Shown here: positions 1 through 11,600 of the stretch, piece after piece
Numbering within the stretch: position 1 is the first letter of the stretch
How the letters are laid out: every line of letters starts with the position of its first letter
Origin: Clavulina sp. PMI_390
Taxonomy: Eukaryota > Basidiomycota > Agaricomycetes > Cantharellales > Hydnaceae
Direction of reading: 5' to 3'
Assembly (NCBI GenBank): GCA_015039315.1
Contig: WIDE01000153.1
Span: forward strand, 1-49,891
Length of the DNA: 49,891 nucleotides
Made by a program: the position numbers and the translations under genes
The notes under the pieces: generated by a model
The model's database searches: none
Seen by the model: only the letters and a program-made list of their open reading frames with translations
What the model was told of the DNA's origin: nothing

Positions 1-11
1 GACAAGCCGAT

Positions 12-1261
12 GACAGGAAATATTGCCAAGTCAAGCGAGATCTGGATGCAGTGATGATAAACTCTGAAGAAAGGCGTCAATAATGAGGAATCGAGATAGG
101 GCTATGCTCTCTCAGGCTGTCATGGGACTTGGAGCCGGGCTTTATTAGCGAGCAAGCCAAAGCCCTGGGCGCCACACGTGGGACGATCATTGACACGGGC
201 CGAGGAAGCGCGCAAGGAATGATACCCCCAGCGCCGAGAACAACGCAGCAGATGATGAAGAAAGCGAAAGTGTGGTCTACTGCAGCCTAGCAAGTTGCTT
301 GTCATCGGTGGCAGCATCTGTGCGCCTGTAGCTCGTGGAGCGGGTTACTGATGCTTTTACGGTCGGCAGCACGCTCGATGTTGGCGGTTCTGAAAGCTGG
401 GATAATTCAACAAGATACCGAGGAGGTGGTTCGCTGACAGCAAGGGGCTGAAGGCATAGGATCTACAAACATCTGTCGTGTACTGTTCGTTTGCCACTCA
501 TCACCATATACACAGCTGATATCACGATCAGGCAAAGCGCCCTTCCCCCTATACAGGCTTCGGCAGCGATTCGTCTAGATTCCGAACTTCCGAACAATGA
601 GATTGGCGCGGGGTTTGTGACGAAATCAGGGTTTTAGATAACAACGTGGACGGGATCTGCATAGCTACCCGACAGCGGCGGCGATCGGCGATCATCTTGC
701 ACCATCAACACGCTGGCGGCGATCTTCGCACCCGGACGCGAGAGCATGTAGTCATGGATTTTTCATTCATGAGGGAAGGTTGCTAGGCCTGCACGGGAGA
801 ACTATGCAACCCCTCCACGAGTGCAATCTGTACAGAGCCACAGAATCAGCCTAATAGTTCCACCCCGAGGAAACACAATAATCTTCGCGCGCATATAATG
901 TACTGACCTCGTCTTTGGTAATAGTATGAAGAGCGCCGGGGGAAGCCACATTGCCTGTCACAGCACTCGCAGCAATGTCCACGGCGCGACCGACCTTCCC
1001 TCGGGTAACCTCCCAAAATGTAATCTTGATTTTACATGAGCGAGGATCACTCAGTCATCAATAATTAAAATGGGTAAAGATATGAAAAGTAGTCAACGTA
1101 CCTGATCAGGTATCACTTCGATGACACTCACTCGAGGATCGCTCTCATCGCCAGTGCGCACCCCATCGCCTAGATCGCCAAACCAGGCTTTGACGCTAGA
1201 GCTCCAGTATTGCTTGACAACGGAACGATCCGAAATGAGCTTGGCGGTCCCCGAAACGGAG
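12..1261 (+). repeat. Left copy of a 1.25-kb direct repeat (partner 48643-49891)
   Basis: Bases 12-1261 match 48643-49891 almost base for base in the same orientation. By eye there are about 40 differences, mostly C/T or G/A transitions, one single-base indel near 528, and a short cluster of changes near 375-410. The repeat covers the 3' half of a bli-3-type gene plus its downstream flank. The right copy is cut by the window end, so the real repeat may be longer. The left boundary at about base 12 rests on only 11 visible flanking bases. Confidence 0.95.
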
Positions 1262-1853
1262 ATCCAATTGGTAGTAGACGGGTCGAAGAAGGAAACGTTC
1301 ACGTGAGGATCGTGTTGGAGCTCTTCCTGTCAGAAAAAAATCGGTGCGGCTGGCTATTAGTGTACGCAGCAAGCCAGGCGAGAAGTGTGACAAAATTGAA
1401 GAAGCGCATAGACTTATTGACGAGGAAGCACGCGGATTGCTAGCTTAGGCGTGCCTCACTCGCGATTCGAGATACTCACAAATTTGCCAGATGTATTATT
1501 AGCGATATAATTGAAGTGCAGGGATTCGTCTGTGTGACGTTCTTTTTTGGTCAAGAATCGCCACATGAAAACATAAATATAAATTATGATTCTTACAAGA
1601 AGCGGGAGCCATTGCTCGGGAGACCAAGGCGCCAGAAGCAGTGCGAGTGGTCATCATGGAGGACTTGCATGCCTGAATGATTCCATGCCTGAAACAGTTT
1701 GTACCGATGTTACGGTCGTCCGAGTCGGTCATGCATGAAAATCAGTGGATCGACGTCGACTCTGAGAAAGAGTACCCACAGTGCGTCGATCTTTTCCTGC
1801 GGCGACAAGGTGGATTTCTCAGACGCCTTTTGAGTATAGGGATCGGAGGACAT
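783..1853 (-). CDS. bli-3-type FMN-binding split-barrel protein (general stress / pyridoxamine-phosphate-oxidase-like)
   Basis: Six exons fit on the minus strand: 1853-1776, 1672-1597, 1529-1480, 1326-1102, 1024-908 and 827-783, giving about 196 aa. The product starts MSSDPYTQKASEK and continues with SPQEKIDALW, MMTTRTASG..SRAMAPAS, FNYIANNTSGKF, HVNVSFFDPSTTNW and KVGRAVDIAASAVTGN, and ends ITKDEIALVEGLH. This is the order of conserved blocks in Neurospora blue-light-inducible protein BLI-3 and related split-barrel flavoproteins. The family binds FMN or a related cofactor; no enzymatic reaction can be read from the sequence. Splice phases agree throughout. The exon 1/2 junction is the weakest: the chosen acceptor leaves the segment before MMTTR a few residues shorter than in relatives. 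The 3' half is duplicated at the right end of the window. Confidence 0.85.
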
Positions 1854-3484
1854 TTTTATTAAGTATATTAGTGGGGTTTGGGGTGTAGCAGAGAGAGGCA
1901 GGGCCTTTATAGGGCATGTCGGGAAGGTGCGACTCATCCGACGTCATGAGCCTCTCTCGTCACGATGACCAGTGGGGGTGAGAAGCTCATCCCACTGACT
2001 GCCGCTGTGGTAGAAGGTCACTTGATAGAGGCTCTCATCTAGCTAGCCCAGGCCATCTCTTCTTGAAGAATGTACTCAAAGTCCAACTGGAGGCAGCATA
2101 CAATCTGATATCAAATTATTTATTGAACAAGTGTTCCTGTCTCTCACGATTGAGCGACGCTGGCAAACCCCCTCACAGTCACGGCGTCAAAGGACAAAGC
2201 GAAACAAATCTTACCCTCTGATTGACGCGCGAACTCTCTGGAGCAATATCTCTCGCCGGAATGTATGTCAAAAAGTGTTTATCAACACACGTGGCAATGG
2301 CGACGGGCTATTCATTGCGAGACTTAATATTTCCCCATTCTCCAGCCCCTGCCTGTAATGCAGCTGCACGATGCTTGTGCTTCGGTGTTCAAGAGCCAAC
2401 TCTGCTTCCCGGCGCTGGTTGACCCGTCGTATTGGGTTGCCCAATGAGTCAATCTCATCATCAACGAGGTGCTTGTGATATTATTCTTTGCAAACCCTTT
2501 TCCCCTCCTCACACGATATCATTCATTGGAATATTATTTCCGTTATGAAGCTATCTATATGGCCAGTACTGCTCAGCGCCCTTCGCGATTCTGGGGGTTT
2601 TCATCGATATGGCTCCAGACCACATCACTGGTACGCCGACACAGACCACATCGCTGGTACGCCGACGGTATCAGTGGAGATCAATACTACCATTCAGCCT
2701 TTGTAACTTGACACTCCTCAATGCACCAGGCCCAATAGTTAAGCTCTCAATCGAGCGAGCGGCTGCCATCGCTCGATGCTAGGAACCCTTGACCCGCTTT
2801 GATTTGCCTAACCTGACTTCGCCCTTCGACCCTCAAGCTGCTAAAAGGTTACGCCCTGGGGAAACCACACACTTCAGGCATGTTCGGCCTTGATTTTCCA
2901 TTACAGCTTGTTGCAACTCGGTATCGGTATCGCAATCCTATACCCGAAAAAAAAACTGCCCGACGTAGTGCATTCGTCTCGGCAGTGGGATTGGATTCGA
3001 AGATGCGCAGCAACCTGACGCTACTCGATCGTGGTACCCATAGATTCAGTTGCTACACACTCAAACTCGTCGGGCCACGCCAAGTCAACGGTACAATGCT
3101 GGCATGCCTTGTTTTTGACTAACCTGGGGTCAGAGCCGGTGGATCATTTTCTCCTCATCACAGCATCTGGCAGTCGGTCTAAGGTATCCTCACATGGATG
3201 AATACAATGATATTGGGGTCGCGTTCGCATTCGTGGCGCACGGCATCAATGCTTGTGAGCCAGTTCTGAAATCTTTGCAAGGCTCCCGCCACGTGTGCAG
3301 GCACCAGCGACTTCGACGTCTTCTGTACACCCAGCCACGATCGTCCCCACCATCGCGCGGATGATCGACCCCCTCGAAGGTGGTGTGGGTGGCTGGCGAA
3401 TTCCATATACTTCCCTAAGGGAACCACTTCTCATCCACACCCCGTTCAATTTTTTTTTTTTTTCATTTTCATCGTGCCATTAAG
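1854..3484. other. Intergenic, no gene seen
   Basis: This 1.6-kb stretch lies between the divergently transcribed bli-3-like gene and the chimeric gene. It contains only short, unsupported open frames, a two-copy 26-bp tandem repeat at 2616-2667 and a T-run near 3450-3463. I see no conserved protein segment or RNA gene in it. Confidence 0.6.
2616..2667. repeat. Two-copy 26-bp tandem repeat
   Basis: The unit beginning CAGACCACATC occurs at 2616 and again at 2642, with one A/G difference and a diverging last base or two. Both copies continue CTGGTACGCCGAC. It has no evident function. Confidence 0.8.
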
Positions 3485-3528
3485 GCGATCTTGTTTCATT
3501 CAACCTCCCGATCCGCTGCTCCCCTGGG

Positions 3529-3534
3529 TATAAG
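3529..3534 (+). promoter_or_regulatory. TATA box of the chimeric gene, shared with the CFA synthase promoter
   Basis: TATAAG lies about 120 bp upstream of the ATG at 3650. The surrounding sequence, GGTATAAGA followed by a conserved AGCAACTCAC and a pyrimidine-rich 5' UTR, matches the reverse strand upstream of the cyclopropane-fatty-acid synthase at 20610, where TATAAG sits at nearly the same distance from the start codon. The position and the conservation between the two copies support a core promoter. Confidence 0.65.
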
Positions 3535-3649
3535 ACCCCCAGAACCTCGCAATGTTGGTCGAGGAACCCAGCAACTCACCCCTCCCTCCTCTCTCTCCTG
3601 TGCTGCGATCGGCTCCTCCACCCTCCCCCTCCTCTTCTCCCCTCCGAAG

Positions 3650-4863
3650 ATGTCCCCTCTCCCCCGTACTCTCGAGATTGCCAAAGCTACCACCTTCTTG
3701 TCCCGAATCTATGGCCGTTTCTCAAGTGGCTTGGAAAGGCTCACGCGTCTCACTTGGGTGCCTGTCACAAAGACCGTCAAACAATTAACAAAATCGTAAG
3801 TACCCGCCCATCCCCCAGTGGCTCTGACCGAAGCGCACCTCCTCATGCCTGATATCTCACCCTCATTTTGGCGTGCTATTTGTAGAATGTTTCCCAAGAC
3901 GCAGAAGCACAGCCCCGCCGACCGCCCGGTACATGATGAGCAAGACATTGAACTTCGAGAGATTGAAGACAATTGCTCCCCAGGCAAAGACGGCCTTTAC
4001 AATCGAATCGAGGCCAAAGCGACTGCCGATCTCCCAGCACCTGACAAGCAAGTCATTCGTCTTCGGGAGTTTGTGGACAATTGCTTCCCACCCGAAGACT
4101 ACCTCTACGATTGCATTGAGGCCAAAGGGAACGCTCTCTTTTTGGAAGAATGCGTTATCGGATTCGGGGATGAACGGATCGAGCGGGCCTGGCTTGCAGC
4201 ATACAACTCTGTAAATTCGGCCACGTACGATCAAGGCATGGTTAGTCCCATCTGGGAACATCCGCTTGGAGCGCGCGTCGCACCCATGAAAATATGGGTC
4301 AACGACGGAAACGAGCCAGCTACGTGAGTGTTCTCAAACCCTTCGCCACATCGGTAGCTTTGTCCTACATTGCGATACTTATCACGTTTTCTAGTGAGCG
4401 ACCAGAGTTCGCTTGGTGTCTGCAGAATACGCCCGAGTGGGAGAAGTCATTAGCCTTCTCTTTCGACCATCAGGTCGAGGGTGTTGACATCTTAGCTCAC
4501 ATCAAGGCACGATGTAATAAACTCCATGGAACCACTGGCGGGGCTCGTGAGGCTTTTTTTGGAGCGATCTTTGGTTCTCATGAGAACAAGGGCGCTTTCT
4601 TCTGCCTGTGGCGATATGACCCCAGCACGCTAGTGATGTCATTATCAGAGCCTGAGGTTTCCACTGATCTGGACGCACGCAATGTGGAGTCCTCCACTTT
4701 CTTTCCTGCGTGCAGGAATATTGGCCTTGCATTGTGCCGCATTGCACTCCACAATGATATCCTCATACGACCACCCCGTATTTCAGCTCATGTTACCTCT
4801 CTTGGCAAGACAGCAGCGGTAAATGACGATAATATCGCCCCACTTGGTGCAACAAAATCTTGA
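3650..4863 (+). CDS. Chimeric orphan protein: CFA-synthase N-terminus joined to an uncharacterised paralogue body
   Basis: Three exons (3650-3795, 3886-4323, 4395-4863) give 350 aa. Residues 1-56 (starting MSPLPRTLEIAKATT and ending MFPKTQK) resemble the start of the cyclopropane-fatty-acid synthase at 20610 (MSPLPRTLNVAEVTT ending MLSKMQK). Both first exons are 146 nt, both first introns are phase 2, and both second exons open with A-ATG. From about residue 57 the protein instead resembles the gene at 16853-17927, sharing ECVIGFGDE-like, PMKIWVNDGN, TPEWEKSLAFSFD, MSLSEPEV and CRNIGLALCR. A module of about 24 residues, LRE..DNC.P....LY..IEAK, occurs twice (about 70-93 and 106-129, period 36 aa); the paralogue has it once. 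I recognise no known domain, and the function is unknown. The promoter is also synthase-derived, so its expression may follow that gene. Confidence 0.8.
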
Positions 4864-5936
4864 AATCGTGAATTTGGAGGGATCTCTGCTCGCAATCCTC
4901 AAACGGGGTAACGTTCTAGAACAAACTCCCGGTTGCACGCACGCAGCTCCTCGGGGTAGACCGTGTCTATTCTGCGGTGGAGCATGTTGATGTTTCAAAT
5001 TTATCTCTTATGTTCTCAACGTGATGCCGATATTCTCTGATTTTTGTTTTCTCCTCGATGGCTGTCTTACTACTGTCGTTCTCGACCATTTATTGCTATC
5101 AGGAATGTTGCTTTGAATTGTTATAATGCCAAGTTTTGTCCTTATCACTCATACTAGCAACTCTCGCTCCTTATGAACTTCCATGCCTCTCTTATTGTTC
5201 CGTGTACCTAGCTTCCTGTACTTACGCTCTGGCTAGCTAGCTTGTCTCTAGGTATAATCCATACGGCCCTGGATTCCCTTGTGTCGCGTATCCTCGATTT
5301 TTCCCTTAGTATTTCTAGCCTCCAAATCATATCATTCTCTCAATTTATTTCGTTCAATCACAGCCTGAGCCCATCCGGGATTCCGTTCCCGTCGTCACGG
5401 GGCTTCCTTTGTGCTTCCGTGCCTGCTCTGTTACAAAATTGCTGCCACCGTTTGATTGACAATGGCGGGGCTTTGGATTCGGAAAGCTAGCCATTAAAAG
5501 TTTTCTGGTATCCTTCATCATTCCCTCTCGATCACGGGCAGTTTCAGTGCATGGCTTTCATGTATTACACGATTTTATGAACTATATAATGAGTTGGCAT
5601 TCTGCATCTGTGAGGTATGGGTTTAAGAGTGCCAAGAAGCAGTCACCAGAAGCGGTAAAGCCATAGCATCGATTAGATAGTCGGTGTTTATTCTCAAGCG
5701 GGGGGCACACCAATATAGACAGCAATTCGGTCGTATGACGCATGGATCCAGGGTCAGCATGACAGAGTCTCATATGACGGCTGACTGTGGAGCTTGGGGC
5801 GGTTGTTTGTGAGTATTTGTGCGGCATAGCCACTTCAGTCACCCACCAGTCAGCAGTCAACGTCGTAACTTCTGTCTTTTCACCCTTGTCTCGCCTTGCT
5901 CCTCTTTCCACCGTTTAGTGGCGAATCTGGCAGATC
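4864..5936. other. Intergenic, no gene seen
   Basis: About 1.07 kb lies between the stop of the chimeric gene and the antizyme start. It holds AT- and pyrimidine-rich stretches, with no conserved coding segment and no clear repeat. The distal part is presumably the antizyme promoter and 5' UTR. Confidence 0.55.
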
Positions 5937-7205
5937 ATGTCGAATTCCATCGAGTCCAGTATATCGAAACAACAGTCTAGTACTTACTCCATCGGGTTCG
6001 TTGCCATTGGCGCACACACTCCCACCTCGAGGCATCAGCTAACTTGCATCTTGCCTCCTCTAGCAACGGCGCTTCCTTTGCTGTTGACGATGGACTAGTC
6101 AAGAACAACAACACCATCCCTCGTGCCTCACCTGACGATCTTTTGGCCATCTGCCGCGTGCAGGGCTCAGATCAAAACCTCTACTACTTTAACACTTCTT
6201 TCTCTGGCGGGCCTGAGTGGCGTTTTTGACGTCCCCAAGGAAAAATGCCACGACCCTCACCCGGGTCGCGGTCATGGAGGTTCGGTGACAGCGAAACTCC
6301 ATGCGACTTCTTTTTCCTCCACTCCCTCCTTCGCCAATCCCACCATGCCCTCCAATGGGCCTATCCCCACCACAACGCCAATTCCTGGAGCATCGAAGAG
6401 GGCGGCGGTCCCATCTGCTAGCAATCTCAATGCGATCCCGAGTGGTCGGATCATCTATCCTACCCCATCCCCTCCCACTGTGTCCCTCCAGGAACGAACT
6501 ATTGCTTCTACTCTCAAGGGCGTCCCGAAACCTATCCCGATCCTGAGTGGAGTTGCTACGTTGCCCACACCTCCCAGCACTCCGCCGTACGGTCTCGCGG
6601 CAGGGTATGCACCCTCCACTGCTGCCACACTCAGCCCTCTCTTGGTGCAGCTGTTCCCAGGTAGTCTCAATATCGCCGGCCCGCTCTCGAAAGGAGTCTC
6701 CGTACAATCATTCCAGGAGGACGGATCGATCGTGCAGTGGGATGGTTTCATTCTGAGCATGCCTGCTCACCGCGCGGTGCCTCCCACTCCACCTCGTCGA
6801 TCATCTACTGCTTCTTCTTCCACTTCCACTTCCTCATCTTCCTCCTCCATCTCTGGCTCACCCCCTTCGCCTCGCAGTGCCTTCAAGGGCTCCCGTGCTG
6901 CCCAGGCTCAGGCTGCGATGGCTGCTCATACAAACGCCGCGATGGGAGGCAAGGCTAGCCGGACGCTCTACATGAGTGCTCAAGGCGCTTTTAAGCAGTA
7001 CGATCGCGTCCGTGAGACAATCGTGGCGTTGTTGGATCTTGCGAGCGAGCATCTCGAATGCGACGCCGTTGTCATGGTCCTCGATCGTACGATGGGAGCT
7101 GCTGGTGAATCCTCAGCGCCAACACGTGGTGGCACGACCGCGTTTGATCCCCGTACACCCGGGCCATCAAGTCACTATCCGCCGACTTATCCAGTCCCTG
7201 GATAA
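5937..7205 (+). CDS. Ornithine decarboxylase antizyme, +1 programmed frameshift
   Basis: Exon 1 is 5937-5995 and exon 2 starts at 6064. Reading frame one (MSNSIESSISKQQ..., 74 codons) ends WRF-stop at TTT TGA (6224-6229). Skipping T6227 continues in the +1 frame as DVPKEKCHDPHPGRG and runs to 7205, giving about 399 aa in total. The short first frame, the shift at a UGA, the D-x-P start of frame two and the later block SRTLYMSAQG...ETIVALLDLASEHLECDAVVMVLDR are the antizyme pattern. Antizyme binds ornithine decarboxylase, directs it to the 26S proteasome and blocks polyamine uptake; polyamines stimulate the frameshift. Between the N-terminal block and the core lies a long Ser/Pro/Thr-rich stretch (about 200 aa), unusual in length. 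The last 40 or so residues do not resemble the expected antizyme C-terminus in this frame. Confidence 0.85.
6221..6230 (+). other. Programmed +1 ribosomal frameshift site (CGT-TTT-TGA-C)
   Basis: The zero-frame codons are CGT TTT TGA and the +1 frame reads TTT GAC GTC CCC. Antizyme shift sites use a codon before UGA at which the ribosome slips forward one base; UCC-UGA is the animal form, and UUU-UGA is a plausible variant. The frame change is exactly +1 and the zero-frame stop lies inside otherwise continuous antizyme homology. Confidence 0.8.
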
Positions 7206-8416
7206 TTGTTGAGTGCATCCTCATGTGGCCCAACCTCATGAGCGCTATATAAGTCATATTCTTCCTTGCATTCACTACCATGCCGTTAAAATAATATTAC
7301 TGGTATCATATGAACACATCTGCAGATCTAGTCATCACTTTTACTCATAAAGTTGTGCCATTCCGTGCCTACATTTTGCATTAGTCTGCCATCTCTGTAT
7401 ATATCTAAGTTCCAACAATACCATGCTTGTGGCTGACACCATATTCTGTAACATGTCTGGTAAGCAATATTGGATGCTCTATTGGTCACTTGAGGTGGAT
7501 CAAGACATCAAGCTGCCAAGACATGGGCCAATACTTCAACAGCTCTGGCAAACAATATTGAACCATATAGATCCAAATCAACCATGAAGTGGTTTCCTGA
7601 TGCACCTCTCCCAATCAGCTCCACAACAAGGTGTAAGGGATGTAGCTAGAACTATGCAAGGCCCTCATTGAGGCAATCTTCCCTATTCAATACAGTAGCT
7701 AGAATTATTCTTTTCTCTTCATATGAATGAGCTTGCCATTCACTTTCAGCTGAACAGACACTAGTGCCTCTCCCACAGAGGCTATATGCATCAAACGCCC
7801 TTAGGGCCCTAGTTTTCTGTTGCCTCACCCCAGTATATAAAGTAGAATATGTTAAGCTCAGCAGGTCGGGTAGAGTACTTCCAGCAGGGTAGGATAGCAG
7901 AAAGACTTGTAGATCTACTACTAGTACTTGATAATATATACATGTGGTATAGGAGAAAAGGCAATTAAGGAATATTACTATACTCCTGAAGACTGAACAT
8001 CAATTTTCCAAATAGAATACTTAGTAGTACAGACAGTAATTGAACAGTCATTACCAGTTGCACCTCCGTCTGATTTCTTGTCTTTTACATCTGATTTCTT
8101 GTTTCTTGATCTCTCCCTCTTGCTCTCTCACTCTCTTGTCGTTCCTTTCTTGTTTGCTTCAACGGATCCTCCTCGATCGGTTATCTCGGTGTGCTAGGAG
8201 CACGCTCTCGGTCAATCACTTGATTGGCCACTTGATTGACCACTCCGTCGATCCGCCGTACCTGTCATCGCGGCCCAGGGACCTTATAGGATCTTATTGG
8301 TTGTCTTAGGTATGCCTCATACCTCCTCAAACTCGCTTGATCAATTATTTGATCTCCCTTCACCCCTGCACGGCTACACGAGGCTACCATGTGTGCTGAT
8401 CTACTAATCAAATATA
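7206..8416. other. AT-rich intergenic sequence left of the transposon
   Basis: This 1.2-kb AT-rich stretch has no supported coding frame. A short palindromic segment near 8210-8250 repeats CACTTGATTG and its complement. The sequence is similar in composition to the right flank of the transposon at 13190-13390, as expected if the element inserted into one AT-rich region. Confidence 0.5.
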
Positions 8417-8440
8417 CTGTACTAAATCGACCATAGGTTC
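8417..8440 (+). repeat. Left terminal inverted repeat of the transposon
   Basis: These 24 bp starting CTGTACTAAATCGACC are the exact inverse of 13162-13185 and are preceded by TA. Inside it, 8446-8465 carries a GGTCACAGGGACCCGTGAAC block that loosely recalls the subterminal motif at the other end. Confidence 0.9.
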
Positions 8441-8683
8441 AAATAACGGTCACAGGGACCCGTGAACTGAACTCCCTGGGATCATTTTTGTAACAGTCAC
8501 AGTGACTTCACCCCGGCAAACGCCGAAACCGCCGAAAAATGGGCGAAAACGGGAAATTTTCCCAAAAATTTCCAAAAAAAAAAAAAAAAAACCCAAAAAG
8601 TATATTAACCTACGATTGGCTTCCCTGAAAGCGCAAAAATATAGATAGAAACATATTTTGTAATTGAGATGGCTGTATGATAT

Positions 8684-11600
8684 TTAATCCTGCCAAAAAC
8701 GATATTGCTCTGTTGGATCAACCCTGCGACGCACTCGCTTACCTCTACCCAATGACTCTACGCTTGCTTTGGTGGAAGAAACATCCGGAGAACCGGGAGG
8801 GGGGACACCATGGATCAGATCAGTGATGCAGTCGGGCTCCTCATCTTCGGACAGCATCTCATCAGCGCTCTTGTTGTCCTCTCCCTTGCTGTCGGAGCCA
8901 GACTCGGCGTCGGAATCATACTCTTCATCTTCGGAGTCCACAGTCTCAGCCAGTGTGACAACAGTGGAGAGTCGACCATCCTCCTGGACCAGGTGTTGAC
9001 TATCTGTGGTTACTCCGCGCGACAATACATGCTCAGCAAGGACTGATAGCTCCGTATTGCTGTCATCGACAGGAGAATCGTCATAAGGAGGCTCTTCAGC
9101 AGCGGAAGATGAAGTAGCCCCTGGCTCTTCTACCCCTGGTCGGATATTCGAAGCACGTGGGAGGGAGAGTGCAGTGTAGAAGGAGGGATTCAAGCTGGGA
9201 AGCTGGTCAAGTGCATTATGCATCTCGCGCGACACAAGGCACTCCTGGGAGAGATTGAAATTATCAGCATGACACATCTCCCAGGCCTGTAACATATTCA
9301 TTAGAATATTGATTTCAATTGAGATTTGAGAAGTACCTTTTTGACGATTTCAGGCTTGTTAAGTGCAAGCCATGCATTGTAGATCCATGCTGGGCTTTGA
9401 TTCCGAAGAGGACCAATACGAGACTCCACATTAATGCCCTCGGAGTCAATCCCACTCAAAAACTGAGTAAGGATGCTAGTTATGACATCGGCAACCTGTG
9501 CGCGAGCAATCCGGAGCTTGAGGATGCGCTGGATGCCAACATCAGCTGGCTGCAGCAAGCCGGTGCAGCCGCCAGGGACGTAGACCGGGATGATCCAGGG
9601 ATAGTTTGTCCACAGCCAGCTGCGAAACTCTTCTGATGTTTGGACGGGCCAGAGATCGAGGTACCAAATGGCCTCCTGATCAGGAGGACATCCTAAGCGA
9701 TCCATAGTGGCCCGAAAGTGAGGAGCAAGGATTTTAGTCACATATGTCTGCATTGTTCCGTGGTTAGCCCAGTAATTGACTGGATTGAGATCGAATGAGA
9801 AGCCAGCTGCAACTGCTTCGGCATAGCAAGGAGACAATGGTGAAGGAAGGGACGAGGCTCGCTTGCCATGGTAGACTGCCTGCATTGGGAGTAGCTCTCC
9901 ACTGGCCGAAAGGCCAACAACTAGTGTAAAGGCACGCTTTTCCTCTTTCCCAAGCGTAGCAACCTGCCTAGCACCAGTCTCATCCCAAGTGACCGAGGCT
10001 CCATGCTGGTAGACGACTTGGGTTTGGTCGGAGTTGACACGCAGCTCCGCAGGAATCTGGCGACGCTGAGTGATCCAGCCGAGACGAAGAACCGTTTGAA
10101 GGAGAAGTTCCTCCCAGTTTTGCGGTACCTTCTGTGCGGCTTTTGTAGCGCGTTGTATGCACCATCGCATGGTCTCAGCCAAGAACTTGCGCACCCAGTG
10201 ATCGGATGCTTGGAAACGGCTCCCATCCCTTTGAGTCCGTGTGAGGATAGAGGGAGCAAAGTGTTGAATTTGAGCGATAATTAACCCGCGGATAACTGGG
10301 ACAGTAAGGGGTACACCCTTTAAGCGAAGGCTTCTGAGGGTGACGGTGATGCTCTGAACCAGGGAAGGGTAGGGCGTCTTGGCAAAGAGATTAGTTACGT
10401 TTGCCAGCCAGCCAATGGAAGAGAACTCACAAGAACGCCAAGCCTGTTAGAGACCTTAGGTACAAAGTTACATGCTTGCTCGGCTTTTAGAATAGCTGAT
10501 GGTCGAAAAGCACGCTTGCCCGTTTTTGGATCCTTGTGGAACTGACGATTCAGCCACTGCTGTGAGAGACTGCGGAAGATGGAAGATCGAGCACGAAGAT
10601 TGCGAAGCATCTCCGTGCCGCTAAGGGTGTTCTGATGACGAGGGAGATGGGCCACATCCCAGATCACTGTCCACAGCGCAGGGGTGTACCAGTTGTGTCG
10701 CTTCGCTGGCGTGTAGCTGTTCACCCGCTTCCGTCCTGGCACCTTGACATTGGGGCCGGGTCGGAGAGTATCAAGAATGACACGGCGAGGGCGAGTGATA
10801 TCGGCGGAAGGGGTCGATTGGTTTGCGGAAGAGAGTTCCACCCTCACCACACGCTATGGGATGTAATGGGATGTCATTAGCACTTGATATGATCGCCAGC
10901 AGCCAACACGAGTACTTACAATCTTTTTTCCGTCTGCACTGCGGATACCCTGCGCGATCTCCTTGAGCGCCTTGCGCTCTCGATGCTTCCGCTGCCGCTC
11001 GGCATTGGCAGCACGTCTCTGCTTCTCAAGTCGGTGTTCCGTGCTGATAGCGGTTTTGCGTCGGGCCTCGCGCTTGAGACGCTCGTTACGAGATTTCTCG
11101 ATTTCTTGTTGGCGGTGTTGATTGACTTGGTCTGGGGCAACAAACTTGACGAAGTTGAGAAGGATGTTGGTGGTATCAGCACGCGCTGCAGCTGAGATAC
11201 GTCGGTCAAACATTGCCTTGCGTTTAACTCCAGAAGTGTGAGCGTCGACCGAGTCGCTTGTCGCGGGGGAATGGGGGACGGCTGAGGGAGAGCGGGGAAC
11301 AATAAGAATGACAGGAAGAGTGGCAGAGACCGGAACGAAAGCCGCAGTAGCGGGTGTCGCACAAATCACAGAAGTAGACGTGGTAGCAGATTGAGAGGGA
11401 GCCGGGACAGGAGTTAGCAGGCAATCGGTGCTGCTAGCCTTCGTATAGTGCAACTCGTGATCGCTGTCTCCATCGCTATCATCATCATCATCATTATTGA
11501 GGGTAGAGACCTAAGATAAGACGGTCAGGACAAAGCTGGCGGGTTATAGAAAATAATCTCACATTTTCATTATGACGACGGAGGATCATAGAAAAATAAT

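Noticed and set aside
6227..6229. TGA splitting the antizyme, read as a nonsense mutation
   Set aside because: The homology continues in exactly the +1 frame, the hallmark of antizyme recoding.
11494..11562. Ulp1 peptidase as a separate gene ending at 11494
   Set aside because: A 52-nt GT-AG intron with exact phase-0 joining opens the frame into the transposase exons, whose frame has no ATG near its start; kept as the alternative in the gene entry.
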